Origin: Bacteroidota bacterium
Lineage (GTDB): Bacteria > Bacteroidota > Bacteroidia > Bacteroidales > Prolixibacteraceae
Length of the DNA stretch: 9,458 bases
Assembly (NCBI GenBank): GCA_013203755.1
Contig: JABMPI010000809.1
Coordinates: 1-9,458, forward strand
Reading direction: 5' to 3'
Shown here: positions 1-6,542 of the stretch, piece after piece
Layout of the letters: each line of letters opens with the position of its first letter
How positions within the stretch are numbered: the stretch's first letter is position 1
Notes under the pieces: generated by a model
Seen by the model: the letters and a program-made list of their open reading frames with translations, nothing else
Database searches by the model: none
What the model was told of the DNA's origin: nothing
Translations under genes and position numbers: made by a program

Positions 1-35
1 GTTTTTTGCTTTGTTGTGAATAAAAATAACTACGC

Positions 36-230
36 CTAATTTTCCGAAAAGCTATCTGCATTGAGTATATTATCTGTAGAATTATTATCAATCAACAGCA
101 ATTCAAAATCAGTAAAGCTTTGATTCAGAATACTTTTTACGGCTGCTGATAAAGTATTCTCAGCATTAAGAAAAGGAAGGATTACCGAAACTTCAGGGTT
201 CATATTAAAAGATTTGAGTTTTAGTCTCAT
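36..230 (-). CDS. Family 2 glycosyltransferase, N-terminal fragment with early stop
   Basis: The 64 residues read as the start of a GT2 (GT-A fold) glycosyltransferase. VSVILPFLNAENTL is the first beta strand and nucleotide-binding loop, SILNQSFTDFELLLIDNNST gives the second strand and the conserved D-N/D-x-S-T-D sugar-nucleotide motif. Such enzymes move a sugar from a nucleotide donor to a glycan or lipid acceptor, usually on the cytoplasmic side of the inner membrane. A full GT2 protein is usually 250-350 residues, but a TAG at 38-36 ends this frame. Reading across the A run (T at 40-43 on the plus strand) with a one-base shift opens a frame to the window edge that ends FIHNKAKN, where GT2 proteins usually have the next strand. 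The other shifted frame is also open, so a frameshift or sequencing error is likely. Internal Met10 (codon at 203-201) fits the usual family start better than Met1. It follows the GldA-like gene by 26 bp on the same strand, so they are probably co-transcribed. The donor and acceptor cannot be told. Confidence 0.75.
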   Translation of the reverse strand: MRLKLKSFNMNPEVSVILPFLNAENTLSAAVKSILNQSFTDFELLLIDNNSTDNILNADSFSEN

Positions 231-256
231 ATCTTAATATCGGGTTGTATAAGAAT

Positions 257-1165
257 CTATTCTTGTGTTAGTTCCTGAAACGCGTTCTCAAGATTTTGTT
301 GCTTTTCTTGCAAAGTCAAAAGAGTTAATCCGTTGCTTACTGCAAACTGAAAAATTGCAGGTCGGATATCTTGTTTATTATCCGATTCAATTTCCCAAAT
401 TTCTCCATTTCGAGTTGCATTTTTCGCACCGGCAATTGAAAGTATTTGCACCCGATTTACAGGAGAACTGAATTCAGAAACAATAATTTGATTTCGCTTA
501 ATACTTCCACTTTTAATTTCGGCAATCCCACCATCGGCAACAATTTCACCTTTTTTTATGATGATTACCCGGTTACAAACTGCCTCTACTTCTTGCATAA
601 TGTGCGACGAAAGTATTACGGTTTTTTCTTTCCCAACCTGCCTGATTAATTCCCGTATTTCTTCCAGCTGATTTGGGTCGAGACCAGTTGTAGGTTCATC
701 TAAAATTAAAATTGATGGATCGTGAATAAGTGCTTGTGCTAATCCAACACGTTGTCGGTAACCTTTGGAGAGCGCTCGTATTTTTTTGTGTTGTTCATCT
801 CCTAATCCGGTAAGTTCTACCATTTCGGCAACACGTTGTTTTTTGTTTTTCAGTTTATAAAAACCGGCTGTAATTTCAAGAAATTCCTTGACATACAAAT
901 CGGTATAAAGTGGATTTTGCTCTGGCAAGTAGCCAATACTTTTCCTAATTTCAAGATTATCAGATGAGATTTGTTGATTGTTGATGAATACTTCTCCCGA
1001 ATCTTGAGGTAAATATCCGGTTATAATTTTCATCATAGTTGACTTCCCTGCGCCGTTTGGACCCAGAAAACCGACTAATTCACCTTTATTTATCTGAAAG
1101 CTGACATCATTTAGCGCCTTTTGCCTTCCAAATAATTTTGTTATGTTCCTAGTTTCTACTGTCAT
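257..1165 (-). CDS. gldA: GldA-like ABC transporter ATP-binding protein
   Basis: This 302-residue protein is a complete cytoplasmic ABC ATPase. Walker A is GPNGAGKS (35-42), the Q-loop region reads IGYLPEQNPLY (77-87) with Glu82 at the usual Gln position, the signature is LSKGYRQR (132-139), Walker B is ILILDEP (152-158) with catalytic Glu157, the D-loop is GLDP (161-164) and the switch His is His188. The GYLPE and LSKGYRQRVGLA wording, the roughly 80-residue C-terminal extension and the length match GldA of Bacteroidota, the ATPase that pairs with GldF and GldG in gliding motility and surface-protein export. Closely related ABC-2 exporter ATPases (NatA/CcmA type) are the alternative. No permease gene lies next to it here; in Flavobacterium gldA is also unlinked to gldFG. 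The assignment to gliding is therefore by family likeness only. It is transcribed away from ispG and towards the glycosyltransferase fragment. The start at 1165 fits because MTVETRNITKLFG is a typical family N-terminus. Confidence 0.85.
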   Translation of the reverse strand: MTVETRNITKLFGRQKALNDVSFQINKGELVGFLGPNGAGKSTMMKIITGYLPQDSGEVFINNQQISSDNLEIRKSIGYLPEQNPLYTDLYVKEFLEITAGFYKLKNKKQRVAEMVELTGLGDEQHKKIRALSKGYRQRVGLAQALIHDPSILILDEPTTGLDPNQLEEIRELIRQVGKEKTVILSSHIMQEVEAVCNRVIIIKKGEIVADGGIAEIKSGSIKRNQIIVSEFSSPVNRVQILSIAGAKNATRNGEIWEIESDNKQDIRPAIFQFAVSNGLTLLTLQEKQQNLENAFQELTQE

Positions 1166-1181
1166 ACATTTATAATCGAAA

Positions 1182-1189
1182 CAAAAATA
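1182..1189 (-). promoter_or_regulatory. Putative -7 box for the gldA-like gene
   Basis: Read on the minus strand, the sequence is TATTTTTG, an exact match to the Bacteroidota -7 consensus TAnnTTTG. It lies 16 bp before the ATG at 1165, so the leader would be about 10 nt. About 18 bp further upstream there is a TTTC in place of the expected TTTG/TTG, so the -33 box is weak. AT-rich DNA gives chance matches, so this is tentative. Confidence 0.35.
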
Positions 1190-1220
1190 GTCTATTCTTT
1201 TTATTTTGAAAGCATTAGTT

Positions 1221-1228
1221 TAAATTTG
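1221..1228 (+). promoter_or_regulatory. Putative -7 box for ispG
   Basis: TAAATTTG matches the Bacteroidota -7 consensus TAnnTTTG exactly and ends 25 bp before the ispG ATG. No clear TTTG stands at the expected 19-21 bp upstream; the nearest TTTG, at 1205-1208, is too close at 12 bp. With the minus-strand box at 1189-1182 it gives back-to-back promoters in an 88-bp divergent region. Confidence 0.35.
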
Positions 1229-1253
1229 CATTTCAGCATAACATAGATATTAA

Positions 1254-3113
1254 ATGAAAGATCGTCATTTCAATTATATAAAGGATTTAACTCGGTACGA
1301 GAGGCAGAAAACATGGGAAGTAAATATTGGTGGTGTTTCTGTTGGAGGAAATAATCCAATAAGAATCCAGACCATGACAGATACCAGTTCAATGGATACT
1401 GAAGCAACAATTGAACAGTTGGTTCGGGTTATTTCTGCTGGTTCAGATTATGTTCGGGTAACAGTGCGGGGGGTTGGTGATGCTGAAAATCTAAAAAATA
1501 TTAAAAAGGGATTAGTTGAGCAAGGCCATAATACTCCGTTAATTGGAGACATACATTTTACCCCAAAACTAGCGGAAATAGCTGCTCAGAGTATTTCTAA
1601 AGTTCGCATAAATCCTGGAAATTTTTACGATAAAAGAGCCAATTTCCAGAGTAAGGTTTATTCTGATGATGAATATAAAGCAGAATTGATAAAAATTGAG
1701 GAGCAGTTTATTCCATTTCTTAAATTACTAAAGAAAACAAAGACGGCACTAAGAATTGGTGCAAATCACGGATCACTATCTGACAGAGTGATGAATCGTT
1801 TTGGCGATACTCCTACCGGAATTTCAGAATCGGTAATGGAATTTCTGCGCATCTGCAAAAAGGAAGACTTTAATGATGTTGTTGTATCTATCAAATCGAG
1901 CAATACGCGGGTGATGGTTTTCACAGTTCGCCTACTGAATTACAAAATGCGATTGGAAGACATGAAATATCCGATTCATTTAGGTGTTACAGAAGCAGGT
2001 GAAGGAGAAGATGGACGTATAAAATCTGCTGTTGGGATTGGAGCTTTACTGGGTGATGGAATCGGTGACACAATTCGAGTTTCACTAACCGAAAGACCCG
2101 TAAAGGAGATTCCGGTTGCACAAAAATTGGTTAATCATTTTAGAACATACGAATTTCACGAGCCAATAACTGCGCCCTTAGTTGCACAAACAAATCCATT
2201 TGAATACGAACGACGCGAAACCCGTCCGGTTTTAAATATGGGCGACAAACAACTTCCGGTTGTGGTTGCCGATTTGGGTGATAGAAGTTTAAGCGAAATG
2301 ATCCCGATTCGTGGGAAATTGATTCCGGATTATTTCATGTCGGGGAATAAAATTCTGGATATAAAAGGTGAAGAATATCCAATTATGTCTTTAGAAGAGT
2401 ATTTGTTTGAAAGTACGCGTTGGGGTCGGATGAAATTTATTCGTACGAATAAAATGGAGTTTGACAGTTTTATGGACATGCATCCCGAAATTATTACCAA
2501 ACTCAAACAAACCCGTAAAACAGTATTGATTCTGGAAAGTTTCAATAAAAATCCGATGGCTGAGTTGCGTGCATTCTTTTTAGCACTGGAAACACACATT
2601 TGGAAAGTACCGGTTATTATATATCGCAAATACGAGGAAGATGTTTTGGAAGATCTTCAAATAAAAGCTGCGGCTGATTTGGGTTGCCTGTTTTTAGATG
2701 GTTATGGCGATGGAATCTGTGTTTCAAACATAAGCGAAAATATAACATTTACCGAATTAAAAGATTTGGGATTTGGAATTTTGCAGGGCAGTCGCATGCG
2801 GGTTTCTAAAACCGAGTTTGTTTCTTGTCCGGGTTGTGGACGAACACTTTTCGATTTACATGATACGACCCTGAAAATTAAGGAGCATTTTAAACACCTC
2901 GACCATTTGAAAATTGGAATTATGGGTTGTGTTGTAAATGGCCCCGGCGAAATGGGCGATGCAGATTATGGTTTTGTTGGAACCGGTGTCGATAAAGTGG
3001 CTTTGTATAAAGGGCTAAAACCTATAAAAAGGCACATCCCGCACGAAAATGCTGTGGAAGAATTGGAGCAATTGATTCGCGAAAATGGAGATTGGAAAGA
3101 TCCTACGGATTAA
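1254..3113 (+). CDS. ispG: 4-hydroxy-3-methylbut-2-enyl diphosphate synthase, long form
   Basis: IspG (GcpE) converts 2-C-methyl-D-erythritol 2,4-cyclodiphosphate to HMBPP in the cytoplasm, the penultimate step of the MEP isoprenoid pathway, using two electrons from ferredoxin or flavodoxin. The 619 residues show an N-terminal TIM barrel (about 15-290) with NPIRIQTMT, IGDIHF and KVRINPGN, then an inserted A* domain (about 300-515), then the iron-sulfur domain. The [4Fe-4S] ligands are visible: CPGC (Cys525 and Cys528), Cys559 in GIMGCVVNGPGE, and Glu566. The length fits the three-domain form known from Bacteroidota, Chlamydiae and plants, rather than the roughly 370-residue form of E. coli. 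The start is supported because the protein enters the family N-terminus (LTRYERQKTWEVNIGG) about 10 residues in; no Shine-Dalgarno site is seen, as is common in this phylum. It is a single-gene unit, divergent from the gldA-like gene, and its TAA overlaps the stop of the convergent gene at 3110. Confidence 0.97.
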   Translation: MKDRHFNYIKDLTRYERQKTWEVNIGGVSVGGNNPIRIQTMTDTSSMDTEATIEQLVRVISAGSDYVRVTVRGVGDAENLKNIKKGLVEQGHNTPLIGDIHFTPKLAEIAAQSISKVRINPGNFYDKRANFQSKVYSDDEYKAELIKIEEQFIPFLKLLKKTKTALRIGANHGSLSDRVMNRFGDTPTGISESVMEFLRICKKEDFNDVVVSIKSSNTRVMVFTVRLLNYKMRLEDMKYPIHLGVTEAGEGEDGRIKSAVGIGALLGDGIGDTIRVSLTERPVKEIPVAQKLVNHFRTYEFHEPITAPLVAQTNPFEYERRETRPVLNMGDKQLPVVVADLGDRSLSEMIPIRGKLIPDYFMSGNKILDIKGEEYPIMSLEEYLFESTRWGRMKFIRTNKMEFDSFMDMHPEIITKLKQTRKTVLILESFNKNPMAELRAFFLALETHIWKVPVIIYRKYEEDVLEDLQIKAAADLGCLFLDGYGDGICVSNISENITFTELKDLGFGILQGSRMRVSKTEFVSCPGCGRTLFDLHDTTLKIKEHFKHLDHLKIGIMGCVVNGPGEMGDADYGFVGTGVDKVALYKGLKPIKRHIPHENAVEELEQLIRENGDWKDPTD

Positions 3114-3568
3114 TCCGATTCTCTCATTTCACTCATTATTTCTAAAAGTATTTCACGTAAATTTTCCATTCCTTCAATTTCATCCGAAAACGAATACCGC
3201 AATTCGTGTGTAGATTCGTTTTCTGTGATTTGAATAATTTCGTCACAACCATCAGCACAAACATTACAATCGGTATATTCCAGCGTTTTGAATAAAGAGT
3301 AATCAAAAGAATTGGAAATTATTTCCCAATCTTCATTACTTAGGTTTTTGCTTTTTGTGGAGATTCCTTCGTTTTCGCCGCAAGGAATATTTCGTTCATA
3401 TTCAACTTTCGAATAGGTAATTGTAATGTATTCTTGTCCTCCACACCACCCGCATTCAGTCCCAAATTTTAGGGTAATGCCATTCAGTTCATTTAGCTCT
3501 TTTTCAGAACATCTAAAAGTAGATAGCAAGATTATCAGGGAAAATAGAATTTTAAAAACTGTCTTCAT
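3110..3568 (-). CDS. Cysteine-rich exported protein, possible lipoprotein
   Basis: I do not recognise a named family. The 152-residue product begins with a basic and hydrophobic signal segment (MKTVFKILFSLIILLSTF) ending at Cys20, followed by SEKE, which looks like a Bacteroidota lipoprotein signal. Arg19 just before the Cys is atypical for a lipobox, so lipidation is uncertain. The mature part has six more cysteines in a patterned order: CGWCGG (Cys39, Cys42), Cys63, and CNVCADGC (Cys101, Cys104, Cys108). These could form disulfides in the periplasm or bind a metal. The CxxC motif resembles a thioredoxin CGxC only superficially, and no thioredoxin fold is evident. The C-terminus (about 125-152) is acidic and probably helical. 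The gene converges on ispG with stops sharing TTAA, and is divergent from the flavin reductase gene by 117 bp. The start at 3568 is set by the signal peptide. Confidence 0.75.
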   Translation of the reverse strand: MKTVFKILFSLIILLSTFRCSEKELNELNGITLKFGTECGWCGGQEYITITYSKVEYERNIPCGENEGISTKSKNLSNEDWEIISNSFDYSLFKTLEYTDCNVCADGCDEIIQITENESTHELRYSFSDEIEGMENLREILLEIMSEMRESD

Positions 3569-3647
3569 TTGATGTGATTTCTATTTAGATGGTTATAATA
3601 ATAAAAGAGTTGCGTAATTATTCATTTTTAATTGAAACAAGAATTCT

Positions 3648-3655
3648 TATTTTTG
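3648..3655 (+). promoter_or_regulatory. Putative -7 box for the flavin reductase gene
   Basis: TATTTTTG matches the Bacteroidota TAnnTTTG consensus exactly and ends 30 bp before the ATG at 3686. At the -33 distance there is only a T run (around 3625-3628) instead of TTTG. I saw no equivalent box for the gene leaving leftwards from 3568. Confidence 0.35.
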
Positions 3656-3685
3656 ACGTAAATGTGGCATAAATAAATCAAATAA

Positions 3686-4261
3686 ATGGCAAGAAAACAT
3701 TGGAAACCCGGAACAATAATTTACCCACTTCCAGCAGTAATGGTAAGTTGTGGCGAAAATTTGGAAGAGTACAACATTATTACAATTGCCTGGACAGGCA
3801 CAATTAATTCCGATCCGCCGATGTGCTATATTTCGGTTCGCCCCGGGCGGCATTCATACGAAATAATTAAACGAACCGGAGAATACGTAATTAACCTCAC
3901 CACCGAAAAACTGGCTAAAGCAACCGACTGGTGCGGCTGCCGGTCCGGAAGTAAATACGATAAATGGAAAGAGATGAATTTGACTCCGGTTCCTGCAAAA
4001 ATTGTTAAAGCGCCAATTATTGAGGAGTCGCCGGTAAATATTGAATGTGTGGTGAAAGACATTGTCGAATTGGGTACACACCACATGTTTATTTCGGACG
4101 TGGTAAATGTTTCGGTTGACGAAAAATATTTAGACGAAAAGGATGCATTTAGTTTTTCAAAAGCCAATCCTTTAGTTTACAGTCATGGTCATTATTTTGG
4201 ATTGGGAGAAAAAATTGGCAAATTTGGCTGGTCCGTTGAAAAGAAAAAGAAGAAAAAATAA
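3686..4261 (+). CDS. Flavin reductase family (flavoredoxin-like) FMN-binding protein
   Basis: This 191-residue protein fits the flavin reductase-like domain (split-barrel FMN-binding fold), whose members include NAD(P)H:flavin reductases and flavoredoxins. Family features are TIAWTGTINSDPPMCYISV (about 33-51), where FMN contacts lie, then RPGRHSYEII (52-61), GEYVINLTT (65-73), and HHMFISDVV (131-139). The segment DWCGCRSGSKYDK (81-93) is typical of the flavoredoxin-like subgroup found in anaerobes. It should be a soluble cytoplasmic dimer, but the physiological electron donor and acceptor cannot be read from sequence. The protein ends in six consecutive lysines before a TAA TAA double stop, an unusual basic tail. 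The start fits because MARKHWKPGTIIYPLPAVMVS is a normal family N-terminus. The next gene on the strand starts 98 bp downstream and probably has its own promoter. Confidence 0.9.
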   Translation: MARKHWKPGTIIYPLPAVMVSCGENLEEYNIITIAWTGTINSDPPMCYISVRPGRHSYEIIKRTGEYVINLTTEKLAKATDWCGCRSGSKYDKWKEMNLTPVPAKIVKAPIIEESPVNIECVVKDIVELGTHHMFISDVVNVSVDEKYLDEKDAFSFSKANPLVYSHGHYFGLGEKIGKFGWSVEKKKKKK

Positions 4262-4273
4262 TAATTCTGCTTA

Positions 4274-4281
4274 TATCTTTG
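4274..4281 (+). promoter_or_regulatory. Putative -7 box for the M3 peptidase gene
   Basis: TATCTTTG matches TAnnTTTG exactly and lies 78 bp before the peptidase ATG, giving a leader of roughly 70 nt that would contain the inverted repeat at 4316-4340. No TTTG is seen at the -33 distance, which falls in the lysine-codon tail of the preceding gene, so the call is weak. Confidence 0.3.
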
Positions 4282-4315
4282 AACAATCAACAGCGTGTTT
4301 TGTAATGAATGAAAT

Positions 4316-4340
4316 AATCTGATTACAGATGTATCAGATT
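4316..4340 (+). repeat. Inverted repeat with two competing hairpins upstream of the peptidase gene
   Basis: AATCTGAT (4316-4323) and ATCAGATT (4333-4340) are a perfect 8-bp inverted repeat with a 9-nt loop. The loop holds CAGAT (4326-4330), which can instead pair with ATCTG (4317-4321) as a 5-bp stem with a 4-nt loop, so only one hairpin can form at a time. The repeat ends 19 bp before the ATG. It could be an operator, a leader structure, or a weak 3' end for the flavin reductase transcript; there is no T run, so an intrinsic terminator is unlikely. Confidence 0.45.
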
Positions 4341-4359
4341 TAATATAAACTATTTAGAC

Positions 4360-6450
4360 ATGGAAAAAGTACACATTTTATTATTAATTATTTTAATGAA
4401 TTTAGGAATGGCAAATGCACAAAATAATCCATTGTTGGGTGAATTTAATACACCGCACAATGCGGCACCCTTCGATAAAATTGAAAATGAACATTTTTTG
4501 CCGGCTTTTAAAAAATCCATAGAAGTTGGCGAGGCGGAAGTAAAAGCTATTATCGAAAGTACAGAGAAACCAACTTTCGAAAATACCATTGTTGAGATGG
4601 AAAATGCAGGTAGGTTATTGAGTCGTACTGCAGGAATTTTCTTTAATTTATTAAGTTCGGAAACTAACGATGAACTTCAAAAGATTGCTCAGGAAATTTC
4701 GCCAATGCTTACGAAATTTCAAAACGACATTACTTTAAATCCTGTTCTTTTCGAAAAAATTAAAGTTGTTTATGCACAGAAAGACAAGTTGAAATTAACA
4801 GTTGAACAACAAACTTTGCTGGAAAATACCTACCTCGGATTTGTAAGAAAAGGTGCAAATTTAACTGAAGAACAAAAAGATAGATTCAGAGAAATAAGTA
4901 CTGAAATGTCGAAATTGACTTTGACTTTTGGTGAAAATGTTTTGAAAGAAACCAACAAGTATGAATTACATATTACAGATAAATCAGAATTAGCAGGTTT
5001 ACCGGAAGGTGTTATTGAAGCAGCTGCCGGAAAAGCAAAAAGCAAAGAAAAGGAAGGTTGGGTATTTGATATTTCGATGCCCAGTTACATGCCGTTTATG
5101 CAATATGCCGACAATCGCGAATTGCGCAAAGAGTTGTATTTGGCATACGGTTCAAAATCGTTTAAAGGCGATGAATTTGATAACCAGAAAAATGTAAAAC
5201 GTATTACAGAATTACGTTTGGCCCAGGCCAGTTTATTGGGTTATAATAATTATGCCGATTATGTATTAGAACGTCAAATGGCAATGAATCCGGCTGGTGT
5301 TTATAACCTTTTGGATGATTTGTACGAAGCATCGTTTAATGTAGCAAAACAAGAAAAAGCAGAAATTCTTGAATTTGCTAAAAAGAGTGGTTTCGAAGGT
5401 GAAATTATGCCTTGGGATTGGGGTTATTACAGCGATAAATTGAAGATTGAAAAGTTCGATTTAAACGATGAAATGATGAAACCTTATTTTGAATTAAGTA
5501 ACGTTGTTGGGGGTGTTTTTGGTTTAGCCACCGAATTGTATGGAATTGAATTTAAGCCGAATAAGGATATTCCCGTTTATCAAAAAGAGGTTACGGCATA
5601 CGAAGTTTTTGATGCTGACGGTAAATTTTTATCTGTCTTTTATACCGATTTTCACCCAAGAGAAGGGAAACGCGGTGGTGCATGGATGAATGATTTTAAG
5701 GGACAGTGGAAAGAGAACGGAGTTGATTCTCGTCCGCATGTTACTATTGTGATGAACTTTACACGTCCAACAGAAACTAAACCCGCCCTTTTAACTTTCT
5801 CTGAAGTAGAAACGTTCTTGCACGAATTTGGTCATGCCTTGCACGGAATGTTGGCTAATTCAACTTATTCTAGTTTATCCGGAACAAGTGTATTCCGCGA
5901 TTTTGTAGAGTTACCTTCACAAATAATGGAAAATTGGGCAGTTGAAAAAGATTTTCTCGACCGATTTGCTGTTCATTATAAAACAGGTGAAAAAATTCCT
6001 GCCGATTTGGTGAAAAAAATTGTTGATTCACAGAATTATTTAGCGGGTTATGCATCCATTCGTCAGTTGAGTTTTGGTTATTTAGATATGGCCTGGCACA
6101 CCATGGAAAAACCATTTACTGGCAATGTAAAAGCTTTTGAAGACAAAGCCTTTGCTAAAACCTCGTTGTTCCCAAGTATTGAAGAATCGTGTATGAGTAC
6201 ACAATTTGGACACTTATTTGCTGGTGGTTATGCTGCAGGGTATTACGGTTACAAATGGGCAGAAGTTTTGGATGCCGATGCATTTAGTGTGTTCAAAGAA
6301 AAGGGGTTATTCAATAAAGAAGTGGCGGCTTCATTCCGTAAAAATATATTGGAAAGAGGTGGCACAGAACATCCAATGGTTTTGTACAAACGTTTCCGCG
6401 GACAAGAACCAACAGTTGATGCATTATTGGAAAGAAGCGGGCTGAAATAA
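4360..6450 (+). CDS. dcp: Secreted peptidyl-dipeptidase Dcp (zinc peptidase, family M3)
   Basis: Dcp releases dipeptides from the C-termini of oligopeptides. The 696-residue protein starts with a signal peptide (hydrophobic core LLLIILMNLGM, likely cut after Ala20 in ANA-QN), so it should work in the periplasm, where it would finish peptides made by other proteases. The N-terminal helical part (about 25-230) is the usual M3 lid region. The zinc site is HEFGH (His488, Glu489, His492), with Glu517 in DFVELPSQ as third ligand, 29 residues after the first His as in E. coli Dcp. The glycine- and tyrosine-rich substrate loop is GGYAAGYYGYKW (622-633), and the C-terminal YKRFRGQEPTVDALLERSGL (675-694) region is typical of Dcp. 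Oligopeptidase A (PrlC) is a close relative but less likely because of this C-terminus. Length is close to the 681 residues of E. coli Dcp plus a signal. A strong terminator follows at 6485-6532. Confidence 0.95.
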   Translation: MEKVHILLLIILMNLGMANAQNNPLLGEFNTPHNAAPFDKIENEHFLPAFKKSIEVGEAEVKAIIESTEKPTFENTIVEMENAGRLLSRTAGIFFNLLSSETNDELQKIAQEISPMLTKFQNDITLNPVLFEKIKVVYAQKDKLKLTVEQQTLLENTYLGFVRKGANLTEEQKDRFREISTEMSKLTLTFGENVLKETNKYELHITDKSELAGLPEGVIEAAAGKAKSKEKEGWVFDISMPSYMPFMQYADNRELRKELYLAYGSKSFKGDEFDNQKNVKRITELRLAQASLLGYNNYADYVLERQMAMNPAGVYNLLDDLYEASFNVAKQEKAEILEFAKKSGFEGEIMPWDWGYYSDKLKIEKFDLNDEMMKPYFELSNVVGGVFGLATELYGIEFKPNKDIPVYQKEVTAYEVFDADGKFLSVFYTDFHPREGKRGGAWMNDFKGQWKENGVDSRPHVTIVMNFTRPTETKPALLTFSEVETFLHEFGHALHGMLANSTYSSLSGTSVFRDFVELPSQIMENWAVEKDFLDRFAVHYKTGEKIPADLVKKIVDSQNYLAGYASIRQLSFGYLDMAWHTMEKPFTGNVKAFEDKAFAKTSLFPSIEESCMSTQFGHLFAGGYAAGYYGYKWAEVLDADAFSVFKEKGLFNKEVAASFRKNILERGGTEHPMVLYKRFRGQEPTVDALLERSGLK

Positions 6451-6453
6451 CCA

Positions 6454-6480
6454 CGTCATTCCGGCGCAGGCTGGAATCTG
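6454..6480 (+). repeat. REP-like palindromic element
   Basis: ATTCCGGC (6458-6465) pairs with GCTGGAAT (6470-6477) around the loop GCAG; seven pairs are Watson-Crick and one is G-U. The sequence around it (CGTCATTCCGGCGCAGG onward) resembles, from memory, a short intergenic repeat widespread in bacterial genomes. It starts four bases after the dcp stop, and its GC-rich composition stands out from the AT-rich surroundings. Copy number in this genome cannot be judged from the window. Confidence 0.6.
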
Positions 6481-6484
6481 TTCT

Positions 6485-6532
6485 AAGGATGGCATCCCAA
6501 TTTATAAAAAATAGAGGGATGCCATCCTTTTT
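6485..6532 (+). terminator. Intrinsic terminator of dcp
   Basis: AAGGATGGCATCCC (6485-6498) and GGGATGCCATCCTT (6516-6529) form a perfect 14-bp stem with a 17-nt AT-rich loop. The right arm runs into five Ts (6528-6532), so termination of plus-strand transcripts is expected. On the minus strand the hairpin is followed by TAGAACAG, not a T run, so it would serve the convergent amidohydrolase gene less well. Each arm is itself a palindrome around a single base (GGATG-G-CATCC and GGATG-C-CATCC), which is unusual for a plain terminator. Confidence 0.8.
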
Positions 6533-6542
6533 GTTAGAGTAC

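Noticed and set aside
2330..2629. 99-codon minus-strand open frame inside ispG
   Set aside because: It lies wholly within the strongly conserved ispG coding sequence, and its product has no recognisable domain or signal.
3110..3568. Thioredoxin-like oxidoreductase based on the CGWC motif
   Set aside because: The surrounding sequence lacks the thioredoxin pattern (no WCxxC context after a beta strand, no cis-proline region), so CxxC alone is not enough.
3826..4167. 113-codon minus-strand open frame inside the flavin reductase gene
   Set aside because: It is antisense to a well-supported gene, and a second antisense frame overlaps it, as expected by chance.
6451..6542. CRISPR repeat or transposon terminal repeat
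   Set aside because: The palindromic units are not regularly spaced repeats with spacers, and no transposase or target duplication is visible.
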